From JBCBJZ01 sp038522635 (GTDB taxonomy: Bacteria; Pseudomonadota; Alphaproteobacteria; Rhizobiales; Hyphomicrobiaceae), in contig JBCBJZ010000049.1 of assembly GCA_038522635.1 (NCBI GenBank), positions 1 through 23,128 of the forward strand: DNA of 23,128 nucleotides. Reading direction: 5' to 3'. Shown here one piece after another: positions 6,572 to 14,577 of the stretch. Made by a program: the position numbers and the translations under genes. A model generated the notes under the pieces. The model did no database searches. It saw only the letters and a list, made by a program, of their open reading frames with translations, and was not told the origin of the DNA. Positions within the stretch are counted from its first letter, which is position 1, and every line of letters begins with the position of its first letter.

Positions 6572-7754
6572 CGACCTGATCGCCAAGCCGGTCCATGAAC
6601 GCCATGCACTTGCCAAGCTCGTCCTTGACCAGGAACTCGTTGGCCGTATGGGCCTGCGCGATGTCGCCCGGGCCACACACGATCGAAGGCGCGCCGCCCT
6701 CTTGGAACAGGCCAGCCTCGGTGCCGTAGGACACAGCCGAGATGTCGTTGGTGCCGGCAAGCTTGAGGGCCATCGTGGTCGCCTGTGAGGCTTCGCCCGC
6801 AAGAAACGGCGGGATGGAGTTGGTCTCTTCGATGCTGACGTTAGCTTCCGGCGCGACGGCGCGCAGCTCCGGCAAAATCACCTCATCGGCGAAGCGTTGC
6901 AAGCGCGCGCGCACCTCGCCCACCGTGTCGCGGCCAGGAAGCACGCGGATGTCGACCGCGAACACGCTTGTGACGGGCACCACGTTTTGCGCAAAACCGC
7001 CCTCGACCAGATTGACCTGCACAGTCGGATGCGGCGGCGTGAAGCGATCGTACTGCGGGCCCTCAACACAAGCCCTGTGGCAGGCATGCGCTTCCGCGAT
7101 CATGCGCGCAGCGGCCATTACCGCGTTCGCCCCCAAGTGCGCCATGGAAGAGTGCGCCGCCCGGCCCGTCACCTCAACCCGCAGCCGCGTTGCGCCCTTA
7201 TGCCCGTCCACCACCTCCATGGTGGTGGGCTCACCGACGATCACCATCTGCGGCGTGGGTAACGTGCTGCCGAACTGCTCGATCATCGGGCGCACGCCGG
7301 TGCAGCCAACTTCTTCATCGTAAGACAAAAGCAGGTGCACCGGTGTTTTGAGCGTCCGCGCCTTCAGGGCGGGAACCGCGGCAAGCGCGCAGGCGATGAA
7401 GCCTTTCATGTCGCAGGTACCGCGGCCGTAAAGCTTGCCGTCCTTCTCGGTGAGCGTGAACGGGTCGGTGTCCCAAGCCTGGCCCGTTACCGGCACCACG
7501 TCGGTGTGGCCCGACAGGCCGATCCCCACACGGCCATCGGCATCGGGCACCGCATCGGCCATCGATCCGAGCGTCGCAAAGAGGTTGGCCTTCTCGCCAT
7601 CGGGCGTTGCGATGAGTTGGCTCTCCACACCGTGATCGGCCAAGTAGTCGCGCACGAACGAGATCAGCGGCATGTTGCTGCGATGGCTGGTCGTATCGAA
7701 GGCCACGAGACGGGCCAAAAGGTCTTGGGCGGTCTCTACGGCTTCATGTTGCAT
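6564..7754 (-). CDS. argE: Acetylornithine deacetylase
   Basis: This M20-family metallohydrolase removes acetate from N-acetylornithine in arginine biosynthesis in the cytoplasm. From ATG 7754 it has 396 residues, the usual length. Metal and catalytic motifs are SGHTDVVPV (His83, Asp85), RGTCDMKGF (Asp115), SYDEEVGCTG (Glu147, Glu148), VGEPT (Glu175) and AHTANEF (His369). The dimerisation-domain histidine is in GRAAHSS (His201). SYGTEAGLFQ and GPGDIAQAHTANEF near the C-terminus favour ArgE over DapE. A frame extending to 7922 adds 56 residues that look non-coding. A GGAG-like ribosome binding site lies about nine bases upstream of 7754. The gene converges with metZ and is divergent from the RND efflux genes. 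Confidence 0.92.
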   Translation of the reverse strand: MQHEAVETAQDLLARLVAFDTTSHRSNMPLISFVRDYLADHGVESQLIATPDGEKANLFATLGSMADAVPDADGRVGIGLSGHTDVVPVTGQAWDTDPFTLTEKDGKLYGRGTCDMKGFIACALAAVPALKARTLKTPVHLLLSYDEEVGCTGVRPMIEQFGSTLPTPQMVIVGEPTTMEVVDGHKGATRLRVEVTGRAAHSSMAHLGANAVMAAARMIAEAHACHRACVEGPQYDRFTPPHPTVQVNLVEGGFAQNVVPVTSVFAVDIRVLPGRDTVGEVRARLQRFADEVILPELRAVAPEANVSIEETNSIPPFLAGEASQATTMALKLAGTNDISAVSYGTEAGLFQEGGAPSIVCGPGDIAQAHTANEFLVKDELGKCMAFMDRLGDQVAA

Positions 7755-8219
7755 GGACGATGCTCCGGAGCGATGGGAAGGGCCGCTGTTGCGGATGACG
7801 GGCGGTGAGGGGGTGATGGCGAGCGACGAACCGTCGATGGGCGGGATGATCGCGCGGAGTGATGCACAAGCGCCAGCCATGTTCGCGCATCGGCGCCAAT
7901 CTGCCACAGTTTTTTCGCCCAACCGGCCACGCAGCAGGCGCCCGGCACAAAATTTCCGGTCCTGCGACGGAAACTGACACGTCCGAGCGTTGAAGAAGGG
8001 CGAAGCGTTGATGCGGGCAGCGCCCCTTGCAAACTGACTGCCCGGTCATAAATGAACCATGTCTCCATGTTAATCGTAGTAACTACGTTCAGCGAGACCC
8101 TCGCTCAGGGGACTTAATTCTTGCAGTGAGAGACCGCTAGATGCGATGCGCCTCGCGTCAGCGCTCGTGGCGTGAGCGCGCGGGCTACCCGTCGTCTTTG
8201 CTCATTTGGACTGGATTGT
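7755..8219. other. 465-base divergent intergenic region between argE and the RND genes
   Basis: No convincing gene is present. Possible short reading frames on both strands are Arg/Ser/Pro-rich and unlike any protein I recognise. The half nearer the RND genes is less GC-rich and carries three small inverted repeats (described separately), plus a weak promoter-like pair: TTGCAA at 8027-8032 and TAAATG at 8049-8054 with a 16-base spacer. The half nearer argE shows only a T6 run at 7910-7915 and no recognisable promoter. Confidence 0.6.
8035..8105. promoter_or_regulatory. Cluster of three inverted repeats, candidate operator for the RND operon
   Basis: TGAC (8035-8038) and GTCA (8045-8048) flank six bases. 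CGTAGT-A-ACTACG (8075-8087) is a perfect palindrome with a one-base centre. AGCGAG-ACC-CTCGCT (8091-8105) is a perfect inverted repeat. RND efflux operons are commonly controlled by TetR-family repressors that bind palindromes of this kind, but no regulator gene is in the window, so the operator role is inferred from position and symmetry. Confidence 0.4.
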
Positions 8220-9989
8220 ATGCCCATGACCTCTAAACGCGCTTTTGAGAGCCACGGTCAGCCGGCTGCACGCGACGGGTTGCGGCACGACGCGGTGGTC
8301 GCTGGGTGGGTCAACGCGCCTGGCGAGGGCAGCAGCTCGCGCGACGCGCCCTCATCGGCATCGCCCGTTGTGATCCTTAAAAACGACCCGGCCAGCGCGG
8401 ATGGCGCGTCCCAAGAAGCGCCTCAAACAACGCAAGCCCCACCGGTCAAACCTGCGGGGAAACGCGCCGCGCAGGATGTGAACGCTGTTACGGGGACGCG
8501 CAGAGACACCGCGACAGCTATCAATGCCGCTGCCGCCGCACCGCCGAGCAGCGCTGCTGCGCCCAACCACGATGGCGATGGGGAGACGCGTAGCGCTTCA
8601 GGCGATGATCCCCCTGCGCAGCCGCCACGCAAGCGCCGCCACCCCATCGTCAGCGCCTTCCGTTTCCTCCTGCAGCTGGCGTTCCCGGTTGCCATCATCT
8701 TCGGCGGCCTTGCCGGCTACAATTGGCTCAAAGCGACCAAGCCCGAGCCGCCCAAGCGCGCCGCGACCGAGCGCGCCTTTACCGCCCGCACCATGATCGC
8801 GAAGCGCGGGACCTACGCCCCGCAGCTTGAACTTTACGGCACCGTGGTCGCCGGCCGTCAGGTCGATATCCGCGCGCTGGTCGCTGGCCGCGTGGTCAGC
8901 ACAGCGCCTGCCCTGCGCGAAGGCGGGCAGGTTACCGCCGACACCAAGATTCTAGCGATCGACCGCGGCGACTACGTCACCTCGTTGAACCAGCTTCAGG
9001 CCCAACTCGCAGAAGCCAAGGCGAAGCTGAAGGAGCAGCAGGCATCTGAGAAAACCGAGCGCTCCTCGCTCGCCTACGCCCGGCAGCAGCTCAAGTTATC
9101 GCGCACCGACTTGAACCGCGCGGTGCCGCTTGCGCGGCGTGGCACGGTCTCCAAGCGCACCGTCGATGATCGCCGCCAGACGTTGCTCGGGCGCCAACAG
9201 ACTGTGGATCAACTGCGCAACAACCTGGCCGTCTGGAAGGCCCGTCAGGCGCAACAACGCGCCATCATCAAGCGCTTTGAAGCTTCCGTCGAGCAGGCAC
9301 AGCGGCGCGTCGCCGAAACCACCTTGAAAGCGCCCTTCGATGCCTATGTGAGCGAGGTCGCAGCCCAAGTCGGGCGCATGATGTCCGCCAACGACAAGGT
9401 CGCCACGTTGATCGACCGCCGGTGGATCGAAGTCCGCTTCACGCTGAACGACACCCAGTACGGGCGGCTGATCAGCGCCGAAGCCGACAAGGCGCTGATC
9501 GGGCAATCGATAGACATCGCCTGGAACATCGGGCGCACGCCGGTGCGCTACGAAGCGACGATCGATCGCGTGGCCGCACGTGTTTCATCCGGCTCGGGCG
9601 GCGTCGAAGTGTTCGCCCGCGTGAAGGCGCCGCTGCAGCCGGTACCGCTGCGGCCGGGCGCTTTCGTGCGCGTCAAGATGGATGATGCGCGCTACACCGA
9701 CGTGATGCGCCTGCCTGACACCGCGCTCTACGGGGGCAATACGGTCTACGAAGTTGTCGACGGCCGCCTGCGCCCCCGCAAGGTCGAGGTGATCGGCGCG
9801 GTCAGCGGCGATATTTTCATAAGAGGCGACGTGGAGCCCGGCGCGCGCGTGCTGACCTCGCGCCTGTCAACGCCGGGCCCGGGCGTCAGGATTAACGAAG
9901 AACAGCCCGCCGCCACACCGCAAGCCAGCGGCGGCCAAAAGCCGTCAGCACCGCGCTCCGCCCTGCCCGCAGGTGCGCGCCGTGGCTAG
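8220..9989 (+). CDS. RND efflux periplasmic adaptor (membrane fusion protein)
   Basis: This HlyD/AcrA-type adaptor would link the RND pump encoded next to an outer-membrane channel. From ATG 8220 it has 589 residues, much longer than the ~380 of AcrA. Residues 1-140 are Ala/Pro/Arg-rich, low-complexity and probably disordered in the cytoplasm. A single transmembrane anchor follows (FLLQLAFPVAIIFGGLAGYN, about 146-168), replacing the usual lipoprotein signal. Then come the lipoyl half-motif (GRQVDIRALVAGRVV), a coiled-coil hairpin (LNQLQAQLAEAKAKLKEQQ through IKRFEASVEQAQRR), the second lipoyl half (TTLKAPFDAYVSEVAAQVG) and beta-barrel segments. The start is uncertain: GTG 8172, ATG 8220 and ATG 8226 are all in frame and none has a strong ribosome binding site. 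The gene overlaps the pump gene. No outer-membrane factor is encoded in the window. Confidence 0.88.
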   Translation: MPMTSKRAFESHGQPAARDGLRHDAVVAGWVNAPGEGSSSRDAPSSASPVVILKNDPASADGASQEAPQTTQAPPVKPAGKRAAQDVNAVTGTRRDTATAINAAAAAPPSSAAAPNHDGDGETRSASGDDPPAQPPRKRRHPIVSAFRFLLQLAFPVAIIFGGLAGYNWLKATKPEPPKRAATERAFTARTMIAKRGTYAPQLELYGTVVAGRQVDIRALVAGRVVSTAPALREGGQVTADTKILAIDRGDYVTSLNQLQAQLAEAKAKLKEQQASEKTERSSLAYARQQLKLSRTDLNRAVPLARRGTVSKRTVDDRRQTLLGRQQTVDQLRNNLAVWKARQAQQRAIIKRFEASVEQAQRRVAETTLKAPFDAYVSEVAAQVGRMMSANDKVATLIDRRWIEVRFTLNDTQYGRLISAEADKALIGQSIDIAWNIGRTPVRYEATIDRVAARVSSGSGGVEVFARVKAPLQPVPLRPGAFVRVKMDDARYTDVMRLPDTALYGGNTVYEVVDGRLRPRKVEVIGAVSGDIFIRGDVEPGARVLTSRLSTPGPGVRINEEQPAATPQASGGQKPSAPRSALPAGARRG

Positions 9990-12900
9990 CGCGCAAGATC
10001 ACATCGAGGTCAAACGCGGCACAGGCCTGATCAGCCTGTTCGTGCGCCATCCGACGGCGCCGAACCTGCTGATGGCGATCCTGATTCTGGCCGGGATCGC
10101 GTCGATCCTGAAGTTGAACCGCCAGTTCTTCCCGACGTTCGATGTGCCCGTGATCACGGTCAGCGTGGCCTGGCCGGGTGCAACGGCGGAGGATGTCGAA
10201 ACCAACATCCTCGATCTCCTCGAGCCGGAGCTGCGCTTCCTCGATGCCGTCAACGAGGTCACGTCCTATTCGCGCGAGGGCGTCGCAACGATCGCGCTGG
10301 AGTTCGCCAGCGACGCGGACATGCAAAAGGCACAGGCCGATGTCGAACAGGCGGTCGCGCGGATCACCACGCTGCCTGAGGACGCCGAGACCCCGGTCAT
10401 CACGCGTGCCGCTTTCTTTGACCGCGTGGCGAAGATCTCCGTCTCGGGCCCGTTCGAAGAGGCCGTGCTGAAGCGCTACGCCAAGCAGTTGCGCGATGGC
10501 CTGTTGGCCGCCGGCATCGACCGGGTGACGCTGACGGGCGCGCGCGACGAAGAAATCTGGATCAAAATCCGCGAGGCGGACCTCCGCCGGCTTGGGCTGA
10601 CGCTCGCTCAGGTGGCCGCGCGCGTGCGCGAGAACACACAGGATCAGCCAGCGGGCCGCCTTGAAGGACGCGTCGACACGCAGCTGCGCGGGCGCTCCGA
10701 CCGCAAAACGCCAGAAGCGATCGGCAACATCGAAATCAAGTCGACGTCCACCGGCGAGAAGGTGTTCCTCAAGGACATCGCCATCATCAACACGCGCTTT
10801 GAGCGGGACGGCAAAATCGGCCTGGTACGAGGGGAGCAGGCGATCGCGCTTGCCGTTGAGCGCGCGATCACCGCCGACACGCTCAAGACCATGGCGAAGA
10901 TGAACGCCTATCTGGACAAGACGTTGCCGTCGCTCCCCAAGACGCTCAACGTTCAGGTCTACGACGTATCGGGCAAGCTCGTCGAAGGGCGCCTTTCCAT
11001 TCTGGTGTCGAACGGTCTACAGGGCCTGTTGCTGGTCCTCGTGACGTTGTTCTTGTTCTTGAACGCGCGCGTCGCGTTCTGGGTTGCGACCGGCATTCCG
11101 ATCGCCGTGCTGGCGACGCTCGGCGTCATGCTCGCCACGGGCCAAAGCATCAACATGGTCTCCATGTTCGCGCTGATCATGATGCTCGGCATCATCGTGG
11201 ATGATGCGATCGTCGTGGGCGAGCATGCGGCGACGTTGGAGGAGCAGGGGCACTCGCGCCTGCTGAGCGCGGAAAACGGCGCCACCCGTATGATCGCGCC
11301 GGTGACGGCAGCAATGCTCACCACGGTCGCGGCCTTCATGCCGATCCTGTTCATCCGAGACCGCATCGGCGACATCATGGCTGGCATCCCCTATGTGGTG
11401 ATCGCCGCCATCATCGCGAGCGTCATCGAGTGCTTCCTGGTGCTGCCGGGCCATCTGCGTCACGGCAAGCCGGACCCGAAGGGCCCAGGCTTGATCCGGC
11501 GCAGCTTCGATGCCGGCTTCAACGGCCTGCGCGACTACATCTTCATGCCGATCGTGAAGGTCGCCTACAATTGGCGCTACACGACGCTCGCGATCCTTGT
11601 GGCGCTGCTGATCCTCTCGGTGGGCGCGCTGGCCGGCGGACGCTTGAAGTTCGTGTTCTTCCCGACGCTCGAACCTGAGAACATCTCGGCGAGCGTGCAG
11701 TTCGCGCCCGGCACACCGCGCAGTGAGCAAATCAAGGCGCTGAAGCGTCTTGAAGACGCGATGTTCGATGCGCAAACGCGTCTGCTCGCGCAAGCCAATG
11801 CCGGCAAGCCGCCTGAACCGATTGCGCAACGCCGCGTCAACAGCATCGATGTGCCGCCTGACAACGGCGCGCCCGCCTCAACGCCGCCTTCCGATGGGCC
11901 GGCCGTCAAACTGCCCGACCTCAACCAGAGCATCGATGTCTTGCAGGGCCTGTGGGATGGCCTCAAACGCGCGACGGGATTTGGCCCGCTGGCCGTGGAA
12001 AAACGTGAACCTCCGATCGTGGAGGCCACCTTTACGACCCTTGGCTCCGCGGGGCGTGCGACCGGCGACAACCTTGCGCAAATCGATGTCCAACTGAGCC
12101 CGAGCGAGGTGCGCAGCGTCCGCACGGTGCAGATCATCAAAGCATGGCGGCGCGCAGCACCCAAGATCGCCGGCGTTGAGCGGCTGGCAATCACAGGGCG
12201 GCGCGGCGGCCCGCCGGGGCGCGACGTTGATGTAAGGCTGCAAAACGCGCCGGTCGAAACGCTCAAGCGCGCATCCGAAGAGCTTAAGCGGATCTTGACC
12301 GGCTTCCCGGGCGTCAGCGGCATCGATGATGATCTGCCCTACGGCAAACAGGAACTGGTGTTCGAGTTGACCCCGCGCGGTACCGCGCTCGGCTTCACCG
12401 GGCAGAGCGTTGGCCAACAGGTGCGCACAGCCTTTGAGGGGGCGATCGCAACGCGCTTTGCGCGCGGCGATGAAGAGATCACCGTTCGCGTGAAGCGCCT
12501 GCAGCAAGACGGCGGCCTGTCGGACCTGAACCAACTTTATCTCGACGGGCCCAACAACGTACGCGTGCCCTTCAACGAGGTGGTCTCGATCAAGCCGCGG
12601 CGTACGTTCTCGATCATTCAGCGGCGCGACGGGATCCGCACCGTCGGCGTGACCGCCGACATCGACGACAAGGTCACCACCACCGAAGAGGTGATCGCGC
12701 GCCTTGAAAAGGAGATCATGCCGGCGCTCGCGGCGCGCTACAACATCACCTACCGCTACAAAGGCAAGGCGGAGGAGCGGGCCAAGTCGTTCGCGGACCT
12801 CGGCTTCGGCGCGACCCTTTCGCTCGCCCTGATTTACATCATCCTGGCATGGGTGTTCGCGAGCTACTGGAAGCCATTCGCGGTGATGGCGATCATCCCG

Positions 12901-13395
12901 TTCGGGTTCGTCGGCGCGGTGGTGGGCCACTACACGATGGGCTTCAACCTGACGATCATTTCGATGGTGGGCCTGCTCGGGCTATCGGGCATCTTGGTGA
13001 ACGACTCTATTGTGCTCGTGAGCCGCATGGGGGAGCGGATGAAGGCCGGACAGGATGTGGCACTCGCCGCGATCGAAGCCTCACGCGACCGCTTCCGGGC
13101 TGTGCTGCTGACATCGCTGACGACGATCGGCGGCCTGTTGCCGCTCACGTTCGAGACGAGCCGGCAAGCGCAATTCCTGATCCCGATGGCGATCACGGTG
13201 GTGTACGGCCTGGCAGCGGCGACCGTGCTGGTGCTGATCCTGGTGCCGGCGCTGATGGGGATCGGCAACGACATCGGCCGCTTCATCGATGGTACGGCCG
13301 GGAGGTTTTGGCGCTTCACCTACGGCCGTTCGGGCGGGTCACCACCCGCACCCACGTCCGGCGGATCGACGCCAGCGCCGGCCCCAGCCGAGTAA
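9982..13395 (+). CDS. RND family efflux pump inner-membrane subunit (AcrB/HAE1-like)
   Basis: This is a proton-driven export pump of the inner membrane. The GTG at 9982 follows AGG after eight bases and overlaps the adaptor gene by 8 bases; GTG 9973 is an alternative. It has 1137 residues. Visible features are the N-terminal helix LLMAILILAGIASILKLNRQFFPTFDVP, TM4 LIMMLGIIVDDAIVV with the proton-relay pair Asp407-Asp408, and two porter domains. In TM10, GLSGILVNDSIVLVSR replaces the Lys940-containing segment of AcrB, so that relay Lys is absent. Residues ~605-678 are a Pro-rich insertion not expected in AcrB. The C-terminus is a Gly/Ser/Pro tail. The substrate is unknown. VNDS-type TM10 segments occur in a large subgroup of uncharacterised HAE1-like pumps. 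Confidence 0.93.
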   Translation: MASAQDHIEVKRGTGLISLFVRHPTAPNLLMAILILAGIASILKLNRQFFPTFDVPVITVSVAWPGATAEDVETNILDLLEPELRFLDAVNEVTSYSREGVATIALEFASDADMQKAQADVEQAVARITTLPEDAETPVITRAAFFDRVAKISVSGPFEEAVLKRYAKQLRDGLLAAGIDRVTLTGARDEEIWIKIREADLRRLGLTLAQVAARVRENTQDQPAGRLEGRVDTQLRGRSDRKTPEAIGNIEIKSTSTGEKVFLKDIAIINTRFERDGKIGLVRGEQAIALAVERAITADTLKTMAKMNAYLDKTLPSLPKTLNVQVYDVSGKLVEGRLSILVSNGLQGLLLVLVTLFLFLNARVAFWVATGIPIAVLATLGVMLATGQSINMVSMFALIMMLGIIVDDAIVVGEHAATLEEQGHSRLLSAENGATRMIAPVTAAMLTTVAAFMPILFIRDRIGDIMAGIPYVVIAAIIASVIECFLVLPGHLRHGKPDPKGPGLIRRSFDAGFNGLRDYIFMPIVKVAYNWRYTTLAILVALLILSVGALAGGRLKFVFFPTLEPENISASVQFAPGTPRSEQIKALKRLEDAMFDAQTRLLAQANAGKPPEPIAQRRVNSIDVPPDNGAPASTPPSDGPAVKLPDLNQSIDVLQGLWDGLKRATGFGPLAVEKREPPIVEATFTTLGSAGRATGDNLAQIDVQLSPSEVRSVRTVQIIKAWRRAAPKIAGVERLAITGRRGGPPGRDVDVRLQNAPVETLKRASEELKRILTGFPGVSGIDDDLPYGKQELVFELTPRGTALGFTGQSVGQQVRTAFEGAIATRFARGDEEITVRVKRLQQDGGLSDLNQLYLDGPNNVRVPFNEVVSIKPRRTFSIIQRRDGIRTVGVTADIDDKVTTTEEVIARLEKEIMPALAARYNITYRYKGKAEERAKSFADLGFGATLSLALIYIILAWVFASYWKPFAVMAIIPFGFVGAVVGHYTMGFNLTIISMVGLLGLSGILVNDSIVLVSRMGERMKAGQDVALAAIEASRDRFRAVLLTSLTTIGGLLPLTFETSRQAQFLIPMAITVVYGLAAATVLVLILVPALMGIGNDIGRFIDGTAGRFWRFTYGRSGGSPPAPTSGGSTPAPAPAE

Positions 13396-13437
13396 GCGCC
13401 GCGCTCGCATGATGCCTGCCCGGTGCCGGCCGGTGAT

Positions 13438-13568
13438 CGAAGCCCCAGCCTTGACCCCAGCGAAGTCTTGACCCCAGCGAAGCCTTGACCCTAGCGAAGT
13501 CTTGACCCCAGTCAGCCTTTCCGCCGGCCAAGTCTTGCCTCCAACTTGGCCCGAAGCCCCAGCCTTGA
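13438..13568. repeat. 17-base tandem repeat array between the RND pump gene and bdhA
   Basis: Four units with an exact 17-base period start at 13451, 13468, 13485 and 13502. The core is TTGACCCCAGCGAAG, intact in units one and two, with one change in unit three and decay at the end of unit four. A related 17-mer, CGAAGCCCCAGCCTTGA, is present exactly at 13438-13454 and again at 13552-13568, flanking the array. The array lies in the 223-base gap between convergent genes. No gene is supported in this gap. The units are directly adjacent with no spacers, so this is not CRISPR. Confidence 0.8.
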
Positions 13569-13618
13569 GAGCGTTGCGGACGCGCAACGGCAGAACCGCA
13601 GCGCGGCGTGGTGTGGCG

Positions 13619-14422
13619 TTACTGCGCCGTCCACCCACCGTCGACCGGCAGCGCCGTGCCCGTGATCGATGCCGCCTCTTCGCTCACCAAGAAAAGCGCC
13701 ATCGCCCGCAACTGCTCCACCGTGACGAACTCCTTCGTCGGCTGCGCTTCAAGGATCACATCCCGCTTCACCTCCTCTTCGGAGATGCCACGCGCCTCAG
13801 CCGTATCGGGGATCTGCGCTTCGACCAACGGCGTCAGTACGTAGCCGGGGCAGATCGCGTTGGCCGTGATCGCGCCCTCCGCCGTCTCCAACGCCACCAC
13901 TTTGGTTAGCCCCACGATGCCATGTTTCGCTGCCACATAGGCGGACTTGTAGGGCGAAGCGACCAGCCCGTGCGCCGATGCCATGTTGATGATCCGCCCG
14001 GCCTTGCTCGCCTTCAAATGCGGCATCGCGAACCGGATTATGTGGAAAGCGCTCGACAGGTTGATGGCGATGATCGCATCCCACTTTGCAGGCGGAAACG
14101 CTTCGATCTCTTCGACGTGCTGAATGCCGGCGTTGTTGACCACCACATCGATGCCGCCGAAGCGCTCGGCCGTCTCGGCCACGAGTGCTTCGATCTGGTC
14201 CGGCTTCGTCATGTCAGCGCCGTTGTAGTGCACCGCGCCCTCGCCAAGGCCGTCGAGACGCTTGCGGTTCGCCTCGATCTCGTCGGCATTACCGAAGCCG
14301 TTCATCATCACGTTGAAGCCGGCCTGCGCGAAACCTTCGGCCAACGCGAGTCCGATGCCGCTGGTTGACCCGGTCACGACCGCGCTTTTGCGCGTGGCAG
14401 AGGAAGACGACGCTTGAGCCAT
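13619..14422 (-). CDS. bdhA: D-beta-hydroxybutyrate dehydrogenase (SDR family)
   Basis: The enzyme interconverts D-3-hydroxybutyrate and acetoacetate with NAD in the cytoplasm, linking PHB or ketone-body pools to acetyl-CoA. It has 267 residues, a typical length. The sequence shows the cofactor motif TGSTSGIG (17-24), NNAG (96-99), Ser149, Tyr162 and Lys166 of the catalytic set (SAYVAAKHG), and the family-specific stretches MASAHGLVASPYKS and CPGYVLTPLVEAQIPD. These match bacterial 3-hydroxybutyrate dehydrogenases better than generic SDRs. An AAGGA site lies about 11 bases before ATG 14422. It lies downstream of the acyl-CoA dehydrogenase gene on the same strand, 155 bases away, so shared transcription is possible but not certain. 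Confidence 0.9.
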   Translation of the reverse strand: MAQASSSSATRKSAVVTGSTSGIGLALAEGFAQAGFNVMMNGFGNADEIEANRKRLDGLGEGAVHYNGADMTKPDQIEALVAETAERFGGIDVVVNNAGIQHVEEIEAFPPAKWDAIIAINLSSAFHIIRFAMPHLKASKAGRIINMASAHGLVASPYKSAYVAAKHGIVGLTKVVALETAEGAITANAICPGYVLTPLVEAQIPDTAEARGISEEEVKRDVILEAQPTKEFVTVEQLRAMALFLVSEEAASITGTALPVDGGWTAQ

Positions 14423-14577
14423 GGGTTGGCTGATCCTTCATTCGCAGGTGGTTCGCACGTGGTTCAAAAGTGCGCGTTGATCAGTGCCTTGTGCGCAGTG
14501 CCCCGCGCTGAGTCCCGCAGTGCGAAACCCAGCAGCCGGACAACGTGCGCTTCACACGCCGGTTCCGCGGATTGACG

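Noticed and set aside
8070..8118. CtrA-type TTAA-N7-TTAA site near the RND promoter
   Set aside because: TTAA occurs at 8070 and near 8114 but never with the required seven-base spacing.
11017..11829. A 270-codon minus-strand frame inside the RND pump gene
   Set aside because: It is a charged shadow of the RND transmembrane region, with no motif and no independent support.
13438..13568. CRISPR array
   Set aside because: Units are directly adjacent with no unique spacers, only 17 bases long, and there are no cas genes.
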